NCBI RefSeq assembly: GCF_027942865.1
Contig: NC_134528.1
Span: 6,691,586-6,755,585 of the forward strand
Direction of reading: 5' to 3'
Length of the DNA stretch: 64,000 nt
Origin: Odontesthes bonariensis
Lineage: Eukaryota > Chordata > Actinopteri > Atheriniformes > Atherinopsidae
Shown: in pieces, positions 1 through 10,782 of the stretch
Position numbering within the stretch: position 1 is the stretch's first letter
How the letters are laid out: every line of letters starts with the position of its first letter
Made by a program: the position numbers and the translations under genes
The notes under the pieces: generated by a model
Told to the model about the DNA's origin: nothing
The model's database searches: none
What the model saw: the letters and a program-made list of their open reading frames with translations, nothing else

Positions 1-130
1 AAAATTGTAAATAGCCGGTATTTTGTCAGGTTTTCAACACGTTGGGGATCTAAACGACTACTTTCTCGCCTGAAAATGTTTCAAATGTTGCTAAAGTTTA
101 CAGAGTTTAGAGCTTAAGCGAAATCAGCTT

Positions 131-935
131 CAGGCCGGCTGATTTCGGCTCGGGCAGGAGCGAAATGCACTGTGGGTAAACACTCTGCATACTGTCTGAT
201 CGATGAGTATGCAGTATGGAAGTATGCCATATGCAACTATGTAGTATGCGGTTTCGAACGCAGCCATTGAGTGGCGTAGCGGGCCGCCAACAGCTATGAC
301 ATCATTCCTGTTAGCGAGAAAAGTAAACAAGACAAACGCCGTAATGGCATCAAAAAGAAGTTATATTAGTGGTGCGGAAAAACGGAAGAAAAAGAAAACG
401 GAGGAAGAAAAACGGTCTAAGGATAAAGGTAAGGCATGTGTTGTTTACATACTTGTTATAGGCATCTAATTAGAAGTGTGCTACAGTTAATAATTTGAAA
501 GTGATTTATAAATGTTCGGCATCATGTTGATTATTTTAGAATATTGTGGCAGTGGATCATTTTTCTTAGTTTTATTACTGTAACTAGTACAATGTGTAAA
601 TTAATGCAGAAACTTCTTAAAAGTGACAACTTTGTAATTGTGTTTAAAGGGACGCTGTACATTACAATGTTTAATATTTTTGAAAAAAGCTCAAAATCTG
701 TTTTATTTATTGATTGATGTTTTCTTTGTATTATAGTTTTTTTATTAGTGTACCTTGCCTGAGTGGCTCAACTTAATATGTTTCATTTTAACCGTAGCCT
801 GCTTTGCTCATAAATTGTAATAGATCTTAGTGTTCCATCTAAAGGGTTAGAAATCCCTTCATTGTAGTTTGACAAACTAGGGGCCACCAAAACAGCATCT
901 GGCTTAGGGCCCCCACAAAGCTAGAAACGGCCCTG
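131..935 (+). mobile_element. hAT-type DNA transposon fragment (ZMYM/TTF-like transposase family)
   Basis: The right edge near 905-935 (a run of GGGCCCCC followed by CTAGAAACGGCCCTG) resembles the terminal sequence of fish hAT elements. A short transposase-like first exon lies inside at 344-428. The left boundary is set at CAGGCCGG (131), which loosely mirrors the reverse complement of the right end. No clean 8-bp target-site duplication was found, so the boundaries are approximate. The bulk of the transposase is missing: 430-900 is AT-rich and has no open frame. Family assignment is from memory of fish repeats and is not certain. Confidence 0.45.
344..428 (+). pseudogene. Isolated first coding exon of a hAT-type transposase
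   Basis: An ATG at 344 opens a 28-codon frame that starts MASKRSYISGAEKRKKKK and ends in an acidic/basic stretch. It stops exactly at a good splice donor (G|GTAAGG, donor at 429). A Met-Ala-Ser-Lys-Arg start followed by SGAEKRK is typical of the N-terminus of fish hAT transposases related to ZMYM1-like proteins. No downstream transposase exon (zinc finger, RNase H-like core or dimerisation domain) is visible in the next kilobases, so this is a stranded exon and not a working gene. The match is from family memory. Confidence 0.4.
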
Positions 936-1835
936 AGTCCAGTGTTTTCAAACATGGCGATTAACCTTTAACTCGGCTAATTAAGCTGCTCAGCAGTAAT
1001 GAATTATCTTTACACAGAACATGCAGTGTTGGGGTTATCTGCAGCGCACTGACATCGAAGCCAACATTTAAGGTCCAACACATACTGACAGTTGACTACA
1101 GCTATAAGCCATCCCTGCTGCTCCACTCACCGTTTGGCGTGTTGGGTTGCAGTCGAATGGATATGCGTTTATCTCTGTGGGCTCGTGCGTGTTTGTAGGC
1201 GAGTGGCACATTAGGGTGCCCCATTCCGCTCAGTCCTGCCGTCTCTCAACCGCTGATGGTGAAACTTTCTCAGTTTGACATCTTCCACAACACGCAGCAC
1301 TTTCTGAAACGGCCCTCTTTTCTTCTCCTTTCAGCTCTGCCCTTTGGAGTCATTAGCTGTGGATTTGAGGACCCCTACCTCAACCTGAACCTCAGTTTAA
1401 TGGAGCTGCTGCACTTCATGCCGCCTTTCGGGGTCGTTTTGTGCAAAATGAAAGTCTATTTCTTTTCTTTTTTAGCTCACGCCTCGTCTCGCTTCTCTTC
1501 TTTGTGATCCACTTGGCTGTCTCCTCCCTCTCGGGGGTTATTACAGAGAAAATCCTCACTAAAGCTGCGCCCTCATCCAACAGCCATGTGTGAGTGTGTG
1601 TGGGTGTGCACAATTAAGGTATTAACACTTGGCTCACTCTGCTGAGTGTATTCCTACCGCCCTAAAATCTCCCATAATGCCTTTCTGCTTCTAGAACATC
1701 TGAGCCAAAACAACAACAAGGACAGGTGGGGATCTGGCATCTACACAGGTGGGATTCACGCAGTAAAGAACGAACTTTCAACTCGACTCCTTTAAAACAT
1801 TTCATCAACAGGAACACACACACACATCCACCGTC
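936..1835. other. Intergenic sequence, nothing recognised
   Basis: This lies between the hAT fragment and the probable polyadenylation site of the AP-2-like gene. A plus-strand open frame of 83 codons at 1256-1507 has no recognisable motif and no splice context that would make it an exon. Confidence 0.5.
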
Positions 1836-1851
1836 AGTGTTTCTGAGCTGG

Positions 1852-1857
1852 TTTATT
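1852..1857 (-). terminator. Probable polyadenylation signal of the AP-2-like gene
   Basis: TTTATT on the plus strand reads AATAAA on the minus strand, followed downstream by a GT-rich stretch. It is the nearest clear AATAAA below the stop codon at 3846 and would give a 3' UTR of about 2 kb. The position is inferred from the motif only; an earlier non-canonical signal is possible. Confidence 0.35.
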
Positions 1858-2141
1858 TTCTTCAAAACAAAGTACTGGCAAAGTATACATATTTATATTT
1901 GACTCTACTCTTATTGTAGTAAAAACAGCAAACAGAACAATCATTTTCAGTACTAGAGATCTAAAACAATAAATAAAACAGAAAAACAAGAGACACCGTA
2001 CCATCGGCAAATCATACATAATCCTCATCTCCATTTCTGTGCATGTTTTACATTCATACAACTTCTTTTTTCTGAAAACAGCACGAAAATATTATATTTG
2101 CTTTTACAGCTATTAAAAAGAAAAAAAAATGACTTATTCGC

Positions 2142-2265
2142 TTCAGGGAATAGTTTGACATTTTCAGAAATGCAGTTTGCTACCACTTGGAGAAGAATAT
2201 CGACGCCACAGGTGTGTCATGTAGCAGGTTAGCTTAGCTTAGTGTAACGACTGGAAGGGGGACTA
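2142..2265 (+). repeat. Dispersed fish repeat fragment in the presumed 3' UTR
   Basis: The segment begins GGGAATAGTTTGACATTTTC and contains GGTTAGCTTAGCTTAG before ACTGGAA. I recognise this combination as a common interspersed repeat of spiny-rayed fishes. A related inverted end lies at 3540-3560 (reverse complement TTAAAGGAATAGTTTGACAC). The two could be opposite ends of one 1.4-kb insertion or two separate fragments. Confidence 0.45.
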
Positions 2266-3845
2266 AAAAAAAAAAGAAAGAGACACCAGGTGTAAAGTCA
2301 CGTGAAGAAACCTTTTACCCTTTTGGTTTTTGTACATGAAGTGATGGAAGGTGATCGCTCTCAACTTTGGTGTGGGTGGTAGGACTGTTTTCTACTCTTA
2401 GTTTAGTAGAGTTTAGTTTCTTTTAAATTGGGTTACAAAAGGCACAAATCTATAGTCGGTGTATTACTGATCATGTTTTTACTCGTTTCCACATTTAAAC
2501 AGACCAGTTTTAAATGAATGGGCCAGCTATTCATTAGGGCCTTTCAATCGGCTGTCAGGCATGTCTGAAGAATCAGCAAACATCCGTCTCTCTTGTATTT
2601 TCTGTATATGCGTGCCGCTTGCTTTGTTAGACTCAATCAATGTGACACTAGGAACAAATAAGGAAAAAAAAAAAAAAAACAACTGCGCTGGTCAGACCAA
2701 AAATGGACTTTTAAAATGTTAATCTGAGCATAAAAAAAACTCTCAAACCTGAGCTAACACAAACAGGCATTTATCTATTTTGGTCACTGTCTGTGACCAA
2801 GGAAACATTGTGACAGAAAATAAACTTGTGGTCGCCCTGCTCTAATAAAATCCTGATTTTATAACCGCAGCAGTAACTTAAAGACGACGTCTGTGCAGGG
2901 AGGTTAGCTCTGCTTACATGTACGATGATCTCACACAAAGAAAGCTTGAAGCGGCAGAAAGGCTTCAATGTGTACTCACACAGTCCGCGGTGTTGGACAT
3001 ACTTCAGTCAATAACTTGCTGTGTTGGTATTCTGGGAATAAGACGGTGATTCGATTCATTGGTGCAAGTTGAATTCTGAGTGTAGCTCGACTCAACTGTG
3101 CATGTAACTGTCTTTTTTTTCTTCCTTTTTTTAAATTCATAATAATAAAAAGGTAATAATCAACTCATTTCAGTGAGCTCGCCTTAAGGTAAGACTAACA
3201 GGCAGGAGAACGAGTGTGGAATCAATCAGCAGGAAAATGCACCACGATGCGTCATGTGTCATTTTTTAGGCAAGTAAGTTTAGCTTTTTGTTCTTTCTGA
3301 CCGACATCGGTGAATTTATCCATCCTCTCAAAACCAACACACTCTGCCAACAACAACAATAATTCTCCCTTGCAGATTGATTCGTGTTTCAACACATAAT
3401 TTCCATGTCAAAATAACTCTTTAAAAACACAATTTTACTTATACAAGCTCAATGCAAAGGAACATTTCATTAATGCTCCCAACAAAAGATCAACAAACCA
3501 GTGGCTGTTTGCAGCTACATGCTGCAAGAAAGTATAGAAAGTGTCAAACTATTCCTTTAACTTCCACTCCAAGATTTAAGGCCCGATCCCAGTTTTCACA
3601 CTTGGCCTTACCCCTCCGTTTTGCAGAAGCAAGTTACCACTACTCCTTAATTTTTAAAGGAAAAAGGCACACCTACCCCACCAGCAACTATGAAAAAATG
3701 AGGGAGAAGTCCTGGTGGTAGGGCCACGGGGAAGAATTAGGAATTTTGCCATGATACGACAGCTTCTATGTTGTTTCTCTCATAGGAGCTCTATTCTTTT
3801 GAATAGGACTGTTACCGAGTCTTACAACAGAGATGTGACCAGTTG

Positions 3846-5438
3846 TTAAACAGTTCCAGCTGAACTGAGACCAGTAGAAACGGCCTCATAACCCACAGAG
3901 ACCAGGGTGAGGACATTATTCTCCACATCACCCTGCTCTGCTTGGGTCTCAACATGACCAGAGGCTCCAGTTTCTGGCCTCACTTTCTTCCTGGCTCTGG
4001 CTCGGACCTTGCCTTTGGAAACGAGCTTTCCTTGCTCTTTCACCCCTCCAGACATCTTCTGAAGCTTCTCGTTGTCAGCCGAGTGGATTTTGCGGTGTCG
4101 CCTGCGAATGCGACGCAAAGACGGCCCCGAGTCAACTGGGTCTGACGCCGCCGCGCCAGACAGGATGCGAATCTGCTGTTCGATCACCATAACGATCATG
4201 TCCAGTGCAACGTCCAACATTCCAAGACCGAGGCCATGAGTGACGTTGTCAAACGCTCCGCTGTTAAGCGGATCCTTGAAGCATTTTCTCATATCCTCAA
4301 GATGGTTTCTGGGAGAAAAAAAAAAAAGAGTAGAAAGGGGGAAAGGGTGTTGATGTTAATTCATTATGTTGATTTTGATAAACACAAGACCTATGGTGTG
4401 GACATTCGTACTTAGTCTCAATAATTTTGGACCAGTGCTGAACTGTATTCGTCTCGGGGATGAGCTGTTTAGCCATGTTGCTGTAGTCGATGTAATCATG
4501 TGCAAAATCTTTCATATCTTCACACAGAGCTCTGGTGTCGCCTAAAACGAAAGAGTCAAATTAAAGTCTTCTAAACACTGCTACACACTCTCAAATGTAA
4601 CACTGCTCTGCACCCACACACACAGGTCACCTTCAGTGAGTTTGGAGAACGAGGAGGACACAGAGGTAGTTGTGCTTGGCGTGAGGCCGAGGACATTCAG
4701 AGACTCCAGAAGTGTTTTCTTGCTGGCGGGGCCTCTGCTCACCCGAGTGTACGCCGCCAGAGAGCGCAGAGACATCTTCTCTGGGGCCTGCAGGCGCCTT
4801 TTAATTTCATCATAAGAGATGAGATATTTCCCTGAAGATGGAGAAAGACAGGAGGAGATAAATTAGCACCGCGAGGTTGGGTTTCCACAGCATTTGATTG
4901 AATCTGAAAAGGCAATTTGTTGAAGTAAAACCGTTTTATCTACCAGCAAAACAAAGTGACAGAAAAACTGAGGCCAGATTACACATTTGCATTGTACATG
5001 GAGCTTAATCAATAGAACCTCAGAGTTTACACTGATTTTTTAAATAACTGGCCACTTACGAGCCTTAGATCCTTTCATGTTGGGATCCAGGAGTGACGAA
5101 ACCTCTGCAAACGGCATGTGGCTCGTGGATTCTGGGTTTGCGGTCGAATTTTGTGGAAGCTCCTGATTCTGTGACACATCTTCACTCTGGACTGAGGCGG
5201 AAACCTGCATATGATGCTGAATGTTGTTCATTTCCATCTGGTTCTGGTCTAACTGAGCCTGACCCTGTTCCTGAGGCAGGACTAATGTGTTTTCAGTTAA
5301 ACCGTGCAGGGTCATGCCCCCTTGTGATACACTGCTGCCTTGCTCTGACATCTGAAAAATGCCCATAACTGGCTTTACCACTGTGAAGAGCATGTTCCCC
5401 TGCGCATCCAGACCCACCACCTGAGTGGACGGGTCCAT
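3846..5438 (-). CDS. Divergent AP-2-like transcription factor (four coding exons, 390 residues)
   Basis: Coding exons are 5438-5060, 4831-4631, 4541-4412 and 4308-3846; all introns are GT-AG and the joined frame is open from ATG to TAA. Residues 1-126 are Gln/Met-rich and low in structure. Residues 128-194 align with the basic region of TFAP2 proteins: YDEIKRRLQAPE matches the family's VAEVQRRLSPPE, then a basic SRGPASKKTL segment, then LTEGD in place of LVEGE. Residues 195-285 follow the helix-span-helix dimerisation domain, including NVTHGLGLGMLDVALD against the family's ISHGFGSPAVCAAV. The span loop is shorter than in TFAP2A-E. The tail (about 290-345) is very basic (RRIRRRHRKIH; KGKVRARARKKVR) and probably nuclear-localising. 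No PPxY activation motif is seen at the N-terminus. It is most likely a sequence-specific DNA-binding regulator; loss of DNA binding cannot be excluded. It does not match TFAP2A, B, C, D or E closely, so I give no symbol. Confidence 0.8.
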
Positions 5439-5465
5439 GTCTCTGCCGAAATGTTACCTTTCAAG
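5439..5465 (-). other. 5' UTR part of the first coding exon of the AP-2-like gene
   Basis: On the minus strand a pyrimidine-rich tract ending CTCCTGCAG precedes 27 bases that lead into the ATG at 5438. This implies at least one upstream non-coding exon. A strong donor (CG|GTGAGT) with its exon end at 7259 is the best candidate, giving a first intron of about 1.8 kb. Confidence 0.55.
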
Positions 5466-7258
5466 CTGCAGGAGAAGAAAAAGGAGTATGATTATTAGTT
5501 AAGGCTATCTCTGAGGCTTGCAAATACAGTCTTACACTTTCACAAGTGGTAATGGCTAAAGCTGACCTGACAAAGCGGGTAATAAGCCGAATCCTTCTCT
5601 TTTAGTTCAGTCTTCAAAATCAAATTGTTACAAGATGTGACTTTTATCCACTTTCATGATGTTTATGAACACTCATGGCAACCCCACAGCTAAAATTTCA
5701 TCTGAAAAAGAAAACAGGAGAAATGGTGAGTACCAGTCGGCTTTTGTTGTTTTGTTTTAGCTCCAACTGAAGACTGTTGGAACTGATGACAATATATTTG
5801 TAACACTACTAAATTGGAAGCCTCGGTGGAGATATTTATGGGTATAAACCATATTTATTTGGCATGCCCAGTGTTAATGAATGAGGTCCCACAGGACAAT
5901 CTATTTTTTTTCAGTCATCCATGTCCTAAAATTGACAGATTCTTACCTCTTAAATATATTCATTGCTTTTCTTGCCCATTGTATTGAAATATTTCAGTAT
6001 TATCAGGTTAAATCAATTGATTTGTATCTGCCAACTTTGTCCCAGGAACAATGTTTTATACAGAAATTCAACCGATTACCTAAAACAATGTTTGCAAATG
6101 AGCTTTATTGTTGTTTAGGCTGTAAGCAGAAACAGAAAGGAATGATTGGCAAATAATATAAACCTTATATCTAAGAGGAAAACTGTTCAGAGACAACATA
6201 TGAAATGTTAAAATTGGAGTTAATTATATTTGGAATTTGATGACAATGACAAGTTTGAAGAAAGTTGAGAGAGAAGCAAGAACATACTGGAAAACACATC
6301 ATATAGATGTTAATTTCACCCTTAAATAGGTTTGGTGTCGGTCCAAACTCGTTCAGGATGAACCGGGGCGAAGTAGCAAATGGAAATCGTTGATGCTGCA
6401 TCCAACCATTTTCAATTAAATGTGGGATTTAGAGCATTTGTAAATGCACTTTTGCACTGTGCAGTGATTACATATGATGTAATCTTAATCTGGATCTTAC
6501 TTTAAAGCTCACACACACACAAAAAAATGTCGGTGCAACACTGTTGCTGTAAACCCAAGAGGCTGCGGGATTGTGTGAAGCAGTGAGGGCATCATACGTC
6601 TTCACAGCATGGAAAAACACAAAGAAGGCAATAATAGCATGTGCAAAAAAATAAAAAATCTAACAGCCAGAACATACAACACAAGTTAATTCGGGAATGA
6701 GCTTTACTTTCTGTCTTATCTCAGCTGACCCGAGAAGAAACTCTTATAACTGAAGGCTAATGTGAGGACAGCTGTATATTTCCGGTCAAACAAATAAACT
6801 GTGATCAAGTTATTTAAAGACAACTGTGAAAGGATGGCGAATATGACGTCATCGACTGCGCGATCATACGGTTTTGAGTCTCGCGCCAGTTCCCGAATCA
6901 ACATTTCCGAGGCGCAAACAATGAACTTATAAAATATAACGCCAAAAGCCAGTTGTACAATATTGTGTGTAAAATTCTGGATGCATAATTAGCCAAGCTG
7001 TGGACTGATAGTTGTAGCTCTGCGGTAACCCCCCCCTCCCCCCTGAACTTTAAGCTAACAAAGACGTAAATTTCATCAAAACAGCTGTATTCAACGTAAC
7101 TGACATACATCATGGCTGCCAGCCGTTACTGCTAATGTTTTCTGTTCAGCAGGCCTGCAACGTTAAACTGGAGCCGACAGCAGTGGGACATATCACGATT
7201 CAACGAATACACATGAACTCTAACTTTAGATGCAACTAGTGACGGCTGTCCCACTCAC
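5466..7258 (-). other. First intron of the AP-2-like gene
   Basis: This is inferred from the acceptor at 5466-5467 and the donor at 7258-7253 on the minus strand. It is AT-rich, with no convincing coding exon on either strand. A consensus cAMP-response element, TGACGTCA, lies at 6844-6851. Confidence 0.4.
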
Positions 7259-7460
7259 CGAAATGCCGTCTATTTTCTCCTACAAGAACACTGATCCTAG
7301 AACGGTCCGAGTCGAAGCAAGCGACATTTTCTCTTCTTCTCTGCTGATGCTTCGGCGGGTTGCAAATCAGCCATACAAACCCAACAGAAGGGATGGTAAT
7401 CCCGCCTCTCATTGGTCGATGGAAACATCGATCAGGCAACAAGCGCGTTTTCATTGGACA
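7259..7460 (-). promoter_or_regulatory. Probable promoter and non-coding first exon of the AP-2-like gene
   Basis: Two ATTGG boxes on the plus strand (7411-7415 and 7453-7457) are CCAAT boxes in the forward orientation for a minus-strand gene, spaced 42 bp apart. Below them the sequence is locally GC-richer and ends at a perfect splice donor (exon end 7259). This fits a CCAAT promoter with a transcription start near 7300-7370. No TATA box is evident. The start site is inferred. Confidence 0.4.
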
Positions 7461-7499
7461 GGATTACAGCTTGAAAGAAACGATGGGCGGTATTTCCGT

Positions 7500-9830
7500 C
7501 TCTGAAGTCTTGTATTTAATCATTGACTGCTTTTCGTTTCCCACTGATTTTAGGAGATGTTATTGACAATAAATCGGTTCCGTAACCCTACAGTGTATAT
7601 AACTGCTAAAAGTAGTGCTCAAGATGTTTGGTTTCCAATCTATTCTTACCAACTATTTGTTTTATATTATGGTGTCCCTGGACCAGTACTCCCTTTTGGG
7701 GTTGCACAAAAACAGATGCCGTTATTTAAAATAATTATCCAGACCTTTTTTTTTTTCTGTTCGGCAAAATACACCACCAGAACTCATAGATAAGCTTGTG
7801 TTGTTAATTACTGTATATTCTTTATCTGAATGGTCGATAAAATGTGCATTTCATACCATTTGTATAATTTTAAATTCGAATCATTCAGATCTTTGAATTT
7901 CTACTAAATGTGCATTAATACTTTTAATATTTTTAAATGAGGGCACAGGAAACCAAAACAAGTCAGAAGTCCTTAGAGGTACTGGGGAGAAGCAGCCGAA
8001 GAGACAAACAAAAACTGCCTGTTCAGGCGTGTAGGAGTATATTAACAAAAACACTTTCAGCCATTTTCTTTGTCAGGTTTAGGGGTCCTTTGGACTCATC
8101 TATACAGATTTTCTTTGGAACACAGTCAGACTGTATGTCATAAACTCTGTATTTGCTGTTTTAAGACAAACTGATTTTCAGTCCATGCGTATGGACTCAG
8201 TTTGTCTGGGACCCAAACGTAACACACCAAGGTTGCTCAACGTGGCATCTATCAATGATGTTAAAAGTGAAATTGGTTAACTATGACAGAAGGCCTGCTT
8301 GGATTATCCACTCATAGATTCAAGGTTCCACCCTGCCTTCTGTTTGAGACTTATCTAAATGTTTTTTTTTGCGAACCCATCATTCACTTATTAATTTTTT
8401 TCTTGTTGAGCCATTTCATATCAACATCACACCCACACATACTCCTGTAGTTTTTAAAGCTCCCCCATTCCTGTTGTCATCTACTGTTGGCTAATGATCG
8501 TTCCTTATTATAATAAAACCAGAAGAAGTTAAGGTTTAATTAGCATTACTTAATGGAAAAACTGATGAGCTGGCCATAATGACCAAAAAGAAGAGAGATC
8601 ACTCAGGGCAACTCACATAGGGAAGGACGTATGCCCCCTCCCTTTAAAGTCTGATCTACCTTAATCTAAGAGATAAATCCACAGAAAGACCGCCTGACCA
8701 ATCACTAAAAACAAACAAACAAATGAAAACAATCAGATCAGAGAAACTGTGTTTGGAGACACAATCAGAGGGGAGGACAGAAATGGAGCTGAGCTGCCTC
8801 CCCCTCTTTATTAGTTTGCTTCAATCGACTAGACCGGAAACACCTGGGGGAGGAGGACAAGACGGCCCGAGGAAAGACATGCATTTACCCATGAGAACCA
8901 GCAGAGGGGGCGCATGTAACGTCTATGAATAATAATGATTAAAAAAAAAAAAGAATGATTTCTTTTACATTGTTTAAGCTGATATAATGGAGATAAACTG
9001 TCTTTGTCTGCTACTTTGATAGTTGTTGGGATGGGATGGTTGGTGTACAAGTGCCTTTCAGTTCCTTTACAACAACCTTGTTATGGTCCCAGAGAACAGG
9101 GCAGTCAAGTGGTTGTTGTTGTTTTAACCCTTAGTCTCTATTACAAGGGTACAAGGACAGCTTTCTTGCGTTAATTTGGAATGCTCTTGAGACAATTTAT
9201 ATCTCAAAGGTATTCCTTTTTCTTCTTACTGAAATTTTCAATGTTATTGTCGCTTTGATGCGTTTTAAATTGGGCACAGAAAGCTGTTACTCCACTCTGC
9301 ATCTTCCCTGGCAGCAGAGCACGAGTCTGGGTGGGAAACGAGCGTTTTTGCCCTGACTGTCTGAACTGCTCGCACCTGTAAAGTTTTGCTAAGTAAGAGA
9401 TGCCTGTTGAGGCTGAGGGTGTTGAGGAAATGCCATCCCAGCTTTCACGTATTTAAGCACTGCAATCCCTGCATTTTCATTTCAAACTACATTTTATTTT
9501 AAATCATAAGAAGAGCTTGGGGAATACTGTAAGCAGTGGCTGGACTGATGCTTTGGTTTGTGAACAGGAAATAACTAAAATAAGAACAGGAGCACAAGTT
9601 GTTTCATAATATTGCTTGGTTCAAAATCATCATCTTCTTTGGTTACTGAAGGTACAGCTGTTGACAAGCTGCTGGTAGAAAAACTGTATTTTCTTTTTAG
9701 CACAGTTGCACCATTTGTGCAACTTTATGGCCTCGTCTATGATGGTGTAAATGACCAGAATTTATTGTGCGCTCTCCCAAAACAACAACACAACGTCGCT
9801 CACAGTAAACTGGAAAAATAAGTCAAATTT
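7500..9830. other. Intergenic region between the kif19 3' end and the AP-2-like promoter
   Basis: This 2.3-kb AT-rich stretch has no supported gene. Open frames here are under 80 codons and show no motif. Short poly-T and poly-A runs occur near 7747 and 8940. Confidence 0.5.
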
Positions 9831-9842
9831 TAAACAATTCGT

Positions 9843-9848
9843 TTTATT
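9843..9848 (-). terminator. kif19: Probable polyadenylation signal of kif19
   Basis: Plus-strand TTTATT reads AATAAA on the minus strand, 0.93 kb below the kif19 stop codon at 10783-10785. The interval 9849-10782 would be the 3' UTR; it holds a long A-rich (plus-strand) tract at about 10099-10136. Motif evidence only. Confidence 0.45.
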
Positions 9849-10098
9849 TGGGTACAAAAAAAATACAAAATAAAACAATAGAAAGTAGTAATCATGAAAG
9901 CAATGTCAATATCATAAAAGAAAAGGCAACAGTCAAACAATGAAAAACGTGACCCAACGAATCTGGAAAAAAAAAAAAACTGTTCATCTACACAGACATG
10001 ACTTTTAAAAGGTGAATCTGTGGTGTGGAAAGGCAGAGACCTGGGAAGTGCGGAGATACAGTGTGGAATCCACAAGTGCACAATAAATCAAACTCAAA

Positions 10099-10136
10099 GA
10101 AAAAAAAAAAGAGAAAAAAAAAAAAAAAAAAAAAAC
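10099..10136 (-). repeat. A-rich (plus strand) tract in the kif19 3' UTR
   Basis: An interrupted run of A on the plus strand is read as poly-U in the kif19 transcript. Short lysine/phenylalanine-rich open frames across it are low-complexity artefacts. Confidence 0.7.
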
Positions 10137-10782
10137 AAATACCAGTGTGCCACATCGCAAAAGTCCCACTACAAGAAACATTTATGCTGACATGTTTTAA
10201 CTGTAGGCCACAGCTCAATAAACTGCATTCACATTGTTGTTAGTGTGTATTTTCTCAACTTCCTTTTGACAAACACAGCCGGGCTTTTCCCTCGGTTCTT
10301 ATATACAACATCACACTGAGGCCGAGTCCCTTACGCATCCCCTATTTACACAGTTTCAGGGCTTCATAATGACCACTGAAAGTTCCAAAAACCACATACG
10401 CTGACAAAGAATAAACAGTAGCACACTCTTACGCTCACATTGAGCTTGACGTCATCCTGACTTGATGAAACACAAGTAACTCAGCACAACAGCAAGCCAA
10501 AGTCAAAAACACTTGACAGGAACGAACACGTGCTGTACGTCTGCCAATCTTTGTCTTCTGTAGCAGATTTCTGGGAGCTCGACGGTCGGCGCCGCCCCTC
10601 AGTGCTCACAGGAGCACGCGGGAGGCCTGCGCTGGCATCCAGCCTTTGTCTGCTTAGCGTCGTAGGTTCTGTCTCGTAATCTGGCTTCATGTCACTGAGG
10701 GGTTCAGTGTTTTTTTTTTTTTTTTTTTAAAGGGGGATGCGATTAGTAGAGGGCTCTCTTTCGGGATCAGCTGGTGTTGGGC

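Noticed and set aside
1256..1507. 83-codon plus-strand open frame
   Set aside because: It starts at a plain ATG with no upstream promoter or splice context, and no similarity is recognised.
4790..4810. Possible 2-base frameshift in the AP-2-like gene between ISYDEIK and RRLQAPE
   Set aside because: My first base count gave two extra bases at a line boundary. Recounting from the fixed ATG codon at 4775 gives a continuous frame, with exon 2 at 4831-4631, that matches AP-2 on both sides.
10025..10243. Lysine-rich small protein
   Set aside because: It is translation of an A-rich tract in the kif19 3' UTR.
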